DNA from: Tubulanus polymorphus
Lineage: Eukaryota > Nemertea > Palaeonemertea > Tubulaniformes > Tubulanidae
Length of the DNA stretch: 64,000 nucleotides
NCBI RefSeq assembly: GCF_964204645.1
Contig: NC_134027.1
Span: 10,836,485-10,900,484 of the forward strand
Direction of reading: 5' to 3'
Below are positions 12,641-23,328 of this stretch, piece after piece. Every line of letters starts with the position of its first letter. Positions within the stretch are counted from its first letter, which is position 1. The position numbers and the translations under genes are program-made. Under the pieces are notes generated by a model that did not search any database, was not told where the DNA came from, and worked only from the letters and a program-made list of their open reading frames with translations.

Positions 12641-13435
12641 ATCCTAACCCCTGATACCGATCCCAGTTTCTTTTCCAAGCGCCTGGAGGAGGACCAGTAT
12701 TCTTCACCATGACATCGCTACAGATGACACAGAGACGATTACAAAAAGAGAAGCCTCAAGACAATTTAGAGGCAGTGATCATAGACATTGCAAAAAAGCA
12801 GAAACCAACGGCAAGTTTCCAACGAGCTGCAGCTTCAACAAATCAAATTGAGAACTCACCCTTACCCACAAGTTTGCTTTGAAAATCAAACTATCCAGAC
12901 GTCAACAGCCTCTGTTCTGCTATTCTTACACATGGCCAAGGCAAGTCTATTTTCTAAACTAACTCCCCACTCCCCCTCCCCCCCTAACCAAAACCTAAGA
13001 CTCATTCATTCCTGATATTACTAAGCCGCTCCCTCACCCTCCTCCAACCTGACCCTATTTGGTGTATTCCGTCCACGCCAATTTCTTTTTGCTCCATACT
13101 GACCTAACCTTCCCATATAAGTCATTATTAGCTTCCAATAATAGTCACTCCGTCACTACGCTACCCATGGACCCTTCTTTTTGGAGTTCATATACGCTAC
13201 CTTATCCCAACCTCTTAATATTCCATTCCCTCTTTAGTATTTTTTTTACAATAGTTACCCAAAATCTATTAATAGTAACTAATAGCTCTTATTTCTTCCC
13301 CAAAAACTTCCACCTTGTAACCTGAGCCACTTCTTAGTTTGCGCGCAGTGTACGCTTCAGTTGTTATCGACAAAATACTATTGTGGTTCCTTGCGAAGAC
13401 TATGCAACCCGGAGTCCAATCCATATAGGATGCAG

Positions 13436-13560
13436 GCAGCGTGAAGTGCTTGCAAATCTAGCCCAAGACATTGAAGATGCTTTCCAACAAAAGATGTTAG
13501 TCCTGCGGCCGTATTATTCGACTTATCAAAAGCCTTTGATAGAAGATGGAAATAAAGTCT
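13436..13560 (+). pseudogene. LINE reverse-transcriptase fragment
   Basis: One frame gives EVLANLAQDIEDAFQQK. A +1-shifted frame continues as FDLSKAFDRRWK and then a stop. This is the conserved start of the RT fingers in CR1/Jockey-type non-LTR retrotransposons, ending at the first catalytic Asp block. It is short, frameshifted and stop-interrupted: a dead scrap. Confidence 0.75.
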
Positions 13561-13902
13561 ACTACTCAGACTTACGGAGGCACGGGGGCGGATACAGGGT
13601 TCGGGATATAGGGTTTGAATTTAACTTAAAATCATTAACTTTTAAGAATGACAACGACGACTTTCGAATAACCCAGCGCCTGTGAAATTCCGTCCTTTGA
13701 TTGAGAAATTACCGAAAACGTAAGTAGGAAAATACAACGAAAGGCTATACTGATCGAATTTGTAATATTCACTTCCAAAATTTGTGATGAATTTTACTCC
13801 TTTTAGCTTGATAACGGAAAAGTTTTTCATTCGTCACCCGTCACATTCGTCACATTGAAATTGTAAATATTCACTTCCAGAATTTTTGTCATATTTTACC
13901 TC

Positions 13903-14928
13903 TTAGCTTCTACAACTAAAAAGTTTTCGAGTTTCTTGGCGGAAAGTTGTACTTAAAATGAAGTAAAAGACGCCATTGAAAGTCGAATTTATTGCATTTG
14001 AATATTCATTCGTCAAATATAGAATGCCCCATACCTTCGACCAACGGAATGGGTCCAATTTTTTGTTTAAATTCATCAGGTATGGAAATCGCTCCACGGT
14101 ATTGATAACCATTTGTGGAATGCTACTGCAGATGAAAATAATGGCAGCTGCCACGATCATTATCGTGCTCTGGATGTCAATTGACTTTTTACCAGAAGCT
14201 GTTCCCACTTCATCTGCCTGTTTACTGGAATACGTTATTAATCTATACAAAAGAACTGACGTGCATATCCCAATTCCAATTGATGGTAAATATAAATGCG
14301 TCATATCGACAACGAAGCGCAAGTTTTTGCCCTTGTACGTATTTCGCTGTTTTCGGAGGGTTAAGCCTTTGTAACAAGGATCAGTGGTTGGTACATGTTT
14401 GAACACCAAAGTGGCATAGAAAATGTGAAATATTGTAAAAACTATGAAAGTTACTATTGCAAATATTGAGCATTGCTTAATTTTCCAGTATTTTCGCGTC
14501 CATAAAGGGGCGTAAATGTGTACGAAACGATCAAATGACACCATCAGAGTGAGAAGATTGCGCCACCTCCAAAACAACTGTAAACAGTTATTACTGAGAA
14601 CGTACATCGCGAATGCGCCATCGTCAAAATAGGTTTTGAGAACAATCTCGGGTTCGTAATAGATGAACTTGACCAGGATAACGCCGTCATGGTACATGAA
14701 CGTGGCAATACAAACTCCGATATCGGATATCGACAGGATGAACAAAGTGTAAAACGCTGACGAGTTGTTTCGTTTGTACAATCGCTGCAAGACTATTGCA
14801 CAAGTTAGATTCAGAGCCAATCCTACCACTCCGATCGGACCGATCATGTACATGTAATGGAACTGCTTCGTGTAGAAGTGCGGGCTCCGGTGACATACTT
14901 GGCTGAAGTTCGCATCTGTGGAAGACAT
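13903..14928 (-). CDS. Rhodopsin-class GPCR, probably a neuropeptide receptor
   Basis: A single-exon 341-residue frame with seven hydrophobic segments. Markers: TM1 Asn40 (LALNL), TM2 Asp69 (SISDIG), end of TM3 DRF at 133-135 in place of DRY, candidate disulphide Cys115-Cys185, a short intracellular loop 3, a TM6 without the usual CWxP signature, and a TM7 with NGVFY in place of NPxxY, followed by a short basic tail. N-glycosylation site NFS at 7-9. The pattern is that of invertebrate peptide receptors (FMRFamide- or orphan-like). The ligand cannot be told from sequence. Intron-less like many expanded GPCRs. Length is normal for the class, so it looks intact. Confidence 0.8.
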   Translation of the reverse strand: MSSTDANFSQVCHRSPHFYTKQFHYMYMIGPIGVVGLALNLTCAIVLQRLYKRNNSSAFYTLFILSISDIGVCIATFMYHDGVILVKFIYYEPEIVLKTYFDDGAFAMYVLSNNCLQLFWRWRNLLTLMVSFDRFVHIYAPLWTRKYWKIKQCSIFAIVTFIVFTIFHIFYATLVFKHVPTTDPCYKGLTLRKQRNTYKGKNLRFVVDMTHLYLPSIGIGICTSVLLYRLITYSSKQADEVGTASGKKSIDIQSTIMIVAAAIIFICSSIPQMVINTVERFPYLMNLNKKLDPFRWSKVWGILYLTNEYSNAINSTFNGVFYFILSTTFRQETRKLFSCRS

Positions 14929-15227
14929 TGTGTCGATGTCTTGCTCTCAACTACCAATCTACTGAAAGAAGGGGGCGAACTTTCACCCTATACCCCACGA
15001 TAACAACCGTTGGAAACTATCGACTAATAGATTATTTAGTGCTCGTGTCTTTTTGCCTTGAAGGCATTTTCCCTCAAGCAATCATCTTGCAAATTGCATA
15101 TCTCCGACATTGTACACGGACGCCAAGCGAGAGAAAATTACCATACTTAACGCTACTCATGAAACAGTTACGTATAATATTCAGAGTAAAAATCGAAATC
15201 TTACTCATTGGTTCTGACTATCATTAT

Positions 15228-15351
15228 AGCCGTGATCGCACGGAGACGATTGCCCCGTCCTAAAATCCTTGTCCGACGTTTTTGGTCGAGCCAAACAAAC
15301 ACGGGTCCACTTGGCACCCATCGGGCCGAAAATGCTCGTATGATCGCGGCT
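15228..15351. mobile_element. MITE, AGCCGTGAT family, short copy 3
   Basis: A 124-bp element with ends AGCCGTGATCGCACGG and complement, flanked by a TAT duplication (15225-15227, 15352-15354). It is an internally deleted relative of 2899-3203; the inner stretch around CCGACGTTTTTGGTC matches that copy. Confidence 0.7.
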
Positions 15352-16064
15352 TATCAGATACACATGAATCGTACAGCGATGTAGATTAATGTGGATACAA
15401 CCACTACCAGGACTGGGTGAATATTTCTGATTGCTCACCGGTCACATTCGTTTGGTATCGGGGTAAAGCAATATAACATTTTCCATATCAAGCATATGCA
15501 AGTTACCTCTCGATTTCTATCAATCTCAAGGAACAGTGAATGGTCATCTGAAATACTTAATGACTGATTGAGTATTAATGAAAACCCTACGGAAGAATCC
15601 GGTTTTAAAACTGATGATATCATTCATTTCTTCCAACCATAAAACCTTACCCTCCGCCAGGCCCTTTTTTAAATACCTGTCTCAAAATAAGAATAAATGA
15701 TTGGTCACCAGAACAAATTATCCTTCCCTTTTTTAATATCTAATTCTCCGTTCATATTTTAGTTATTCTAAGGCTTATTAGTCTTGAAAAATTGATACCT
15801 TGTTTCTCATGTACGTATGTACCTTGTACATTACTTTTTTTACAACATGATCTAGTTAACTATAACAGACCCGGCACCGGTCATTCATTGACACTGACTT
15901 GGCACTGTGGTTTCAAACAAATGGGTAAATGGCACCAGTAAGTGGAAGAAACAACCATCAGCTCCTATGGCTTATCCGGGGGGTCACTTCCGACTATAGT
16001 ACCACATGAAAGGACGATTTTGCAGAAAGAAATGGAGGCGCTAGTATATCTATGGATGGAATGT

Positions 16065-17782
16065 AGGTAGAAATCCCCCCGGTAAATATCCCCCCGGTAT
16101 AAATTCCACACGGTAACCCCCCCCCCCCCCCAGGTAATAATCCCCCCGGTAAAAATCCCCCATTTTCAGTTTTCTATCAAATTTAAGTAAAAACCTAAAT
16201 GAAAACCGATAATACTTTTTACAATAATACTTAGATAATACATAGATAGGTACACAGATATTTGCTATTACTTTTAAACTAGATTTCTACATAGAAATTT
16301 TCAGAAATACGATATCATTTTCATGCAGAATAATGTCATTTTTATGCACGTAGCCTGGTCAAAGTCATCGATTATCCAAGCCGAATATTGTGAAAAACAT
16401 CACGGAAAATCTGAAATTTTTTGACGCCTTATAAAACGTTACCATCATGAAACCTAAACAATGCTAACCATTCAGCGTCATTTTACAAACGACAGCCGTA
16501 AATCGATGTGCAAAACGTCACAGGTTTATGTGTACACAAACAAGCTATCTGGCAAAATATTATTGACATAGATGTAGAATGGCTTCCTGTGATTATATAA
16601 TGACCTATATTTGAACGTCGAAATGTTATATTGCATTGAATATCATTAGAAGACGTATTGTAATAGTAAAGGATGTATGATTATATCAGAAGCGGCAGGC
16701 ATAAATAGAAATGATAAGTAAATCGGATTATTCGGTTAAATGGCGGATGTATACACGATGCGGAAGTCTGATATAAAAGTCAGACCCTGACGTGGGCATG
16801 CCGGTGGAATGACGAAGCTATCTACGATGTGTGTAGGGCTGGCGTAAATTTCATCAGCGGCTACAAGCGGTTAATATGAAAATGTGTAAACATATAATTT
16901 CAATATTCAATCGTTTGTGAAAATATGTTTGATATTAGGAGTATGCAAGTTTCGTGAGATTAGCAATTTATAATAGCATAGCTGTCATATACGGCTCCGT
17001 GTCCTCTGATGGCATGTGTATTAGGTGACAATTCAATTCAATTCTTTATTGATCCTTATTACATTGAAATTCCGGGATAAAATTCCCAAATTCAATAAAT
17101 ACAAATTTTAAAATAAATCAATACAACATACATGACACACGGGTAATTCATACAGAACAACATAAGCATGTTATTTTAAATGACAATGTCTACTTCAACC
17201 CACCCAGACTCAAGACTCTAGGAAATCGAGTGACAGCCAAACGCGTGGCCCGGGCCCGCGGACCGGGCCGGCTGGCTAGGCCACACGATATGCTCGAAGT
17301 CATAATGAAGCAGACATCAGAAGAGCTCTTTCTTCATCCATGGAGGCAATGAAGTTGCAGACCAGCTTAGAGGCATAAGTAAATGAAGTCGGTCGCAAGT
17401 TCGCGATCAATTATTGAGAATTTTCAATAAAAAAATTTAAACCACTACTAGAGTCGAAGACCTGTATCATCTACCCAATCGCCAAATCTCATCATTCCCC
17501 AAATTTCTTAAAACTTCGATTTCAAATTTGCAATTCCACATTAGCTTAGCCCAGAAATTCTACATTTTTTTCCCAGGCGTCAAATAATTTTCTAAAATTA
17601 ATTTTCTTGTTGAAAGCTAATAGGCCTTTAAGTTATTCAACATAAGAATATTGAAGTATTTTGTTGATAATTGCTGTGAAATCAAATTTGGGGGGATTTT
17701 TACCAGGGGGGATTTTTACCTATGGGGGATTTTTATCGGGGGGATATTTACCGGGGGAATTTTGCCGGGGGGATTTTTACCT
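16065..17782. mobile_element. Non-autonomous element with G-rich arrayed terminal inverted repeats
   Basis: The left end (16065-16165) has about six tandem units like GGTAAAAATCCCCCC. The right end (about 17688-17782) has about six units of the reverse complement, GGGGGGATTTTTACC. The outermost bases AGGTA(G/A)AAATCCCCCCGG match between ends. The 1.5-kb interior has no coding frame; it includes a stretch near 17032-17110 that looks like a retroposon tail and a GC-rich patch near 17245-17285. Target duplication not clear. Confidence 0.6.
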
Positions 17783-18751
17783 GTTACCCTAAGGAAGCGG
17801 GTGGAAAACAATTCGTGGTGGATTAAAAAGTACCCAGATATCTCGATCGTAGTACGTACGTACAATAATACCTTTACTACGATCTTAATCCGCTCCTGCG
17901 CCTTTTTACCACGCAAAGGCATAGATCCGTCCGCATTCTTTTAATTTCTACCCTAATTTCGTCCTTAGAAATTTACCATCACGCAGCCTTAATGTATATA
18001 TACTACCACGAATAGATACTGGGGAAATTTTCAGTTCTCGGTATATTACAGCGCTGTGCATTGCTACACAATATACGAATTGATCATTGTCATACTGGTT
18101 TTATCCAGTTGCTGTCTAGGTTTACGACCCCTGAGAGTAAGAATTGACCTTTCAAAAAGGTATGTCACCTTGTGTTGCTTTGTTATAGATTTTGTCTACC
18201 ATGTCAAAGCTGTCAACTATTCCTGATTTGCAGTATACATTTTGTTACATTTCTTGTCCCGAGAAACACATATTTGATCTTTTTAAGTATAATGAAATAT
18301 GAAAAATATTACTGAGGATTTGCCTTTGATTACTGATTGATTTGAATATTTTCTATCATATCTCAATGAATGTTACTGAGAAAATTAGACTTGTTACTGA
18401 TATCACTTATCAGAGGTTGGCAGCTTGGTATGCCAGGTGCAATAACATTGTCAATACAATACATATACCTGAAATAGAATTAATGAATCTGACTCCAATC
18501 TATGAAATTTAAAGTCTCTTTCCTTCATTCTACTTGAGTCAAAGAAGACGCTTTGGCAAATAAGCTTAGATTGATATATAACAATGCTATTGTTTTGATA
18601 AGGTTATTTCTGCCGATTGTTTCGTGTTCTTCTTGATCAAAAACAGAATAAAATGCCTAGGGCAAAATAATACAGGATGCTATTTATCTATACTTTGAAA
18701 GTGAAGTAATAAAGTTAAAAACATGTATTTTATAATATTTTTAGGTGAGAT

Positions 18752-19495
18752 ATGGATGACTACCTTCGTTTCCTCCAAGCACGGCTTAATCGAGCCGACA
18801 AAGAATCGGATGAGCTAGCCGAGACAAACCCTCTGAGAAGTAGGACAAATTTTCCTGCCTTTCGAGAACTGTGTGGCGAAGATGAAATAGATACAACATT
18901 TTATAAAGAAGATATCCCAGGCTCGGGCCATTACGTTCGTGGTCGACATTGGTGTTTTATGGGTGAAATAGTGAATGATACTTGCTCACAATTACCCGGC
19001 TTTTTCAACCGAAACAGGATTTTTGTTCGAGATGTCAGCGGAGATGAAGAATTCAATATCAGTTTTTATCACGATCCCTTTCAGAGCATGTTCTTCGATT
19101 TTACAGCTTTAAAGAATGGTCACACGATATGTATCAGGTACGCGGAACGTCATCAGTTTATGGACGGCTCCGTTGGAGTCCGGGTCGAACATCTTAAAAA
19201 CGTCCTTGCTATAAGAACCGACCTGAAAAATCTCTTCGAAATCTCCGAAATCAACCCATTGAAAAAACAGCATAACTGTTGGCAATGTTCGAAAAGCGAG
19301 TCAAATTTGGAGAAGAAGCTTTTCAAGTGTTCCCGGTGCAAGTATGCTAAATACTGCGATAAAAGCTGTCAGACGAAAGATTGGCCGAATCACAAGAAGC
19401 ATTGTAAATTTATTGCCGACTTTATTAAGCTCACCGACTTGAAGTTCGATCAATACGAGGACAGCATTCCGTTTATTAACACGTGGCCATTTTAA
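18752..19495 (+). CDS. MYND zinc-finger protein, tandem copy 1 (247 aa)
   Basis: The C-terminal part is a MYND zinc finger, a protein-protein interaction module: Cys176, Cys179, Cys193, Cys196, Cys202, Cys206, His214 and Cys218, with the typical YAKYC core and WPNHKKHC end. Residues about 65-155 form a strand-rich block (GEIVND, VRDVSGD, GHTICIRYA, HQFMDGSVGVR) that reads like an OB-fold; this is inference. The coding part is one exon. The ATG follows TTTTTAG by 7 bases, so a 5'-UTR intron is likely. Its paralogue lies 2.2 kb downstream on the same strand. Function unknown; a transcriptional or nucleic-acid adaptor role is possible. Confidence 0.82.
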   Translation: MDDYLRFLQARLNRADKESDELAETNPLRSRTNFPAFRELCGEDEIDTTFYKEDIPGSGHYVRGRHWCFMGEIVNDTCSQLPGFFNRNRIFVRDVSGDEEFNISFYHDPFQSMFFDFTALKNGHTICIRYAERHQFMDGSVGVRVEHLKNVLAIRTDLKNLFEISEINPLKKQHNCWQCSKSESNLEKKLFKCSRCKYAKYCDKSCQTKDWPNHKKHCKFIADFIKLTDLKFDQYEDSIPFINTWPF

Positions 19496-20142
19496 ATTGG
19501 AGCTTATTCTTATTAATCATTAAGTGGAACTGAAGTATTTCTTTTTACGTATAATGTTGATATTATTGATATACATACTCGATGTTCACATACGACGTGT
19601 GTTATCTAAGACACGAATATAGATTTAAAACAATAATTTTCATGTAGTTAAACTCGTCATCAAAGTCGTAATTACTAAAACTTAAATTATCATACTATAT
19701 AATCTAATATCAATTTACATACATACGTGCATACACGTACATTCGACAAGATAAAGCATTTGAAATGGCATTCGGTCAAAGTATAAGAGCCGTCAAATTA
19801 GTCTGAAATACTTGCATTAGATCGTTACGTATATCCAGTATCAAAAGTGTTAGATTTTCTTACTAGGGGCGAAATTATTTTCTATATCCGATGAATCGAT
19901 GTTTCGAGTTCGTTATAACTAACGAAATTCCATTGTAGTCGTTTAAATTTGTCTGAAACATATTAAGTGCAATGTACTTGTTGTCATCAGACGACCGCGT
20001 GTATTTGTTTACTTCTTATCTCGGAACCGATAAAAACTTGATGTTACCTGCGCAGATACAGTGGGAGGTCACTGTAATGGCTGTGGCACCAGCGTATATG
20101 GTTTCCCCAAGTAGGCCTAAGGTACGTGGTAAGCGGGCAACC

Positions 20143-20208
20143 TAGTCTGAATACCAGTCGTTGTTACCGGTTCCGTTGTTTGCGGAACGACGGCTAGGTA
20201 CTAGACTA
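20143..20208. mobile_element. 66-bp MITE with 10-bp target duplication
   Basis: The ends TAGTCTGAATACCAGTCG and TAGTCTAGTACCTAGCCG (reverse complement of the right end) are imperfect inverted repeats. The element is flanked by the exact direct repeat GCGGGCAACC (20133-20142, 20209-20218). A 9-10 bp duplication suggests Mutator-like mobilisation. Confidence 0.6.
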
Positions 20209-20393
20209 GCGGGCAACCAAGCTTTGTTCTACAATTTTCCAAACATTATAAACCGTGTATTATCTACTTATTACCAAAGAACCCCTATAAATTAATCGTG
20301 TTATGTGATGTGCAATTTGTGTTCGCAAATTATTGCGTAATCAACTTATAAAATTGTGAAACGGCGTACTAGATTCCCCGCAGATTTCTAAAG

Positions 20394-20610
20394 TATGGAA
20401 GCCCTGAGACGGCATCTTACATTCACCTCCTTGCTTGCCGCAGAACCACTTAACGTGCCACCATTCACCTAGCCATTTAGTCATCTCGACTTGAGACTCT
20501 GAGATCTTTCATGCGACAGCGTGTCTTAAAGTTTGATATTTCGGTATTGCAGACTTTTTGCCATTTAAACAAATTGGGAACTCTTAAGATATCGTCTCAG
20601 GGCTTCCATA
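20394..20610. mobile_element. MITE with TATGGAAGCCCTGAGACG ends
   Basis: A 217-bp element. Inverted ends of about 26 bp start TATGGAAGCCCTGAGACG on both sides. The interior is non-coding. It lies between the two MYND genes. Confidence 0.65.
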
Positions 20611-21701
20611 ATACTACGAGTAAATCGATGTGAATTCCCCTAGTACGGTACGCGGTAACAGCAGCCTGGGATTCTATGTATACTTACTCCACTTCTACGT
20701 AGTAATCGTCTATAAAAGCTAACATTCACAACGGTTATTGAATAGGTTCGTATTAGGTATTCTTTACTATGTTTATGTTCTTTTTTCGTAATACAGGGGT
20801 TCTTTGAATATACAGTAAACATTGCGTAAGGCGGATCGGCGAAAGTCTGATTACCGCTTATATCGGATGAATATTGATGGTTCCAATTTATTTACAAGAC
20901 GAAGAACCAGATATCTTAGCAAAAAAGGTGCATCATTCTTCAGGATTTCATCTTATTGCCTTGAAACTACATCTTAATGCATGCAGTAAATTTCAGAAAG
21001 CAATTTGCATCAGGAGTCATTTATTGCTTGAAAATTGCACGAAAATACTAAGCAGCAAACTATAGGTATAGGTCAAGGTCTGAATATTGTAGTGCTAAAT
21101 TCCCGGATTTAAAACGATCTGATACTACGCCCCGGTGTTTTAGCTTCTGCGGCCATACATTGGGAGAGGTTTCGTTCCCAAGACTCAATATTCAGCCACC
21201 CTCTGATATGTGACATCATATAAATTTTATTTGAATATTTTTTCATATCGTGAAAAATATTTTTTTGAAAATATAAATAGTTACCCTGCCGCGCCTGCCT
21301 GTACCCTACGAAATTTTGGAGGTAGACCATAAACAAATGTTTATCTTTGGTCTTATTTGACTACAAAATAATACTGTAAGAAAGATAAAATACAATATAA
21401 ACTTCTAGAACTTTGAAGTCACGAATTAATAAGATTTTTCAAGCAATGCGCTTACTCCAAACAACCTCTAGCTTTCAAGGTAAACCACACTTTGCCCATG
21501 GGCAATTTATTTAAGATTGGATTTTATTTTTCCGTTTGCAGAAATTAATTCTCAAACTTGTAGTTTTCTGGAAAAGGCTGGAAATTCGACTTTTTGTGAG
21601 TCGGGGGACTTTTCTTGGTCCTAAAAGATCCGACTCAATGTAGATCCGTTTTGTTTGTTTGTTTTTTTCAGTAGACATACGGCTAAGCTTGTGAACAATC
21701 A

Positions 21702-22436
21702 ATGATGTTTGGTGGGTTTCGCTTTCGTCCTCAGGCTACTGAACAAGAGGAAGCCGAGGAGGTAAAATCATTTTTTGAAAAAGATCCTTTGAGAAGTAGA
21801 TATTTCCCTGCGTTTGCTGATCTTTGCAACGAGGATGATATAGATTTGTTCTTTTTTCGCGAGTCAAGTCCTGCGTGCTATGCAATTCGCCGTCATTGGT
21901 GCTATATCGGAGAAATAGTGAATGATGAAATATCCCACATTCCGGGGCCCATGTTTCGTAATCAAGTACAAGTGCGCGATATCAATGGAGACGTAGTAAA
22001 GGTTTTCTTCCACCCCGACCCGCCAACTCAGATGATCTACTTTAACGTCAAGGATTTGAGGAATGGCCACACTCTTTGCGTTCGATACGCGCAGCGACAC
22101 TATTTCATGGATATGACCGTCGGTTTGCGTTTGGAAAACATTCAGTTCGTCCACGTCGTCAAAACGGGACTGCAAAATCTGCTGGAAATATCTGCCATCA
22201 ATCCTTTGAAGAAGACGAAAACCTGTTGGCATTGTTCAGAAAAAGAGGACGCTACGACTCCGCTCTACAAATGTGCAAAGTGCAGACGTGCAAAGTATTG
22301 CAACAAGGATTGCCAAAAGGAAGACTGGAAGATTCACAAGAAACATTGTAAATTTATTGACGATTTCATCAAGCTAACAGATATGGACTTTGAAAATTAT
22401 GAAACTTCGATTCCTTTTAAAAATCTGGGCTTTTAA
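21702..22436 (+). CDS. MYND zinc-finger protein, tandem copy 2 (244 aa)
   Basis: Same architecture as the gene at 18752: variable N-terminus, a NPLRSR-like block (DPLRSRYFPAF), the strand-rich region about 64-155, then a MYND finger with Cys175, Cys178, Cys191, Cys194, Cys200, Cys204, His212 and Cys216, and the shared tail (FIKLTD...SIPF). The core is strongly conserved while the first 25 residues are not. TTTTTTTCAG sits about 30 bases before the ATG, again suggesting a 5'-UTR intron. A second ATG follows immediately, so the first residue may be either Met. Both copies look intact. Confidence 0.82.
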   Translation: MMFGGFRFRPQATEQEEAEEVKSFFEKDPLRSRYFPAFADLCNEDDIDLFFFRESSPACYAIRRHWCYIGEIVNDEISHIPGPMFRNQVQVRDINGDVVKVFFHPDPPTQMIYFNVKDLRNGHTLCVRYAQRHYFMDMTVGLRLENIQFVHVVKTGLQNLLEISAINPLKKTKTCWHCSEKEDATTPLYKCAKCRRAKYCNKDCQKEDWKIHKKHCKFIDDFIKLTDMDFENYETSIPFKNLGF

Positions 22437-23328
22437 TTGTTTCGTCAATTGCATACATTTACCTACGTATGATACGTCATGTGTAATTCGTTAATCAAAT
22501 AATGATCACTATTCGATGTAATCTGCAGTACGTGAACTCATTCTTATTTCTGGGCGTTCTGTATCGTTCTACGTGTCTCGATATAATCATGGACTCTTCG
22601 TTTTTTAGAGTCCATGATATGATGAAGAAATCGACCATACAGATATTACGTAACATAGATACGTGTATATATGAGGACATCAATCTGCTACCCCTTACCT
22701 AATGCTCGCTTTACGCGGGTTCAGGTCCTCATTCCGGGCATACCACTAGCTTAAAAACACAATACAAATTGATAAAAAGTATGTGCCCTACACCTGGTGA
22801 AAAGGTTTAAGCTTTAAACGGTGTAAGTCTCAAATGTTGCCGGCATAGAAAACATGAATTGACTCAATTTTAATTAAACCGCATAATTTTCTTGAAACTT
22901 GAGCCGCAATGTAGGCTGCAACCTGTATGACGTTGGACTAAAATATATACACTGTTCAATAATTCTGGGATGGAGCTATGATATTCATAGGGCTGGGTTC
23001 CAGGGAAGTAAAAAGGGACCATATATGAAATGTAACTGTAATGACGATCCAAGCAACGACCGTGAGGGGGGTACTCGACAATATAAATGTTTTGAAATTC
23101 TGGGAAGAATTTGGTGAGATTTCATCATTTGCATGAGAAATACCAGTTGTTTGTTATTATATTCGCCTTAAATGAAAAAAATGCACTTAAGGATTTCTTT
23201 TTGGGGACCTTCAAATTTAGGTGGGGCGAACCCCCTTAACTCCCTCTAAATCCACCCTTGTGATATACGATACGCTAGAGCACAAAGTGCGTGCTGTGCA
23301 ATAATTAAAGGTTTTCATTCACAGAATT
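22437..23328. other. Intergenic stretch between MYND copy 2 and the TRP-like gene
   Basis: No gene recognised. A short palindrome (ATGGACTC...GAGTCCAT near 22590-22616) and a repeat end with CCCTCTAAATCCACCCTTG (about 23242) that also occurs near 35400. Confidence 0.4.

Noticed and set aside
14687-14950. Alternative 87-codon minus ORF over the GPCR start
   Set aside because: Out-of-frame shadow of the GPCR coding sequence.
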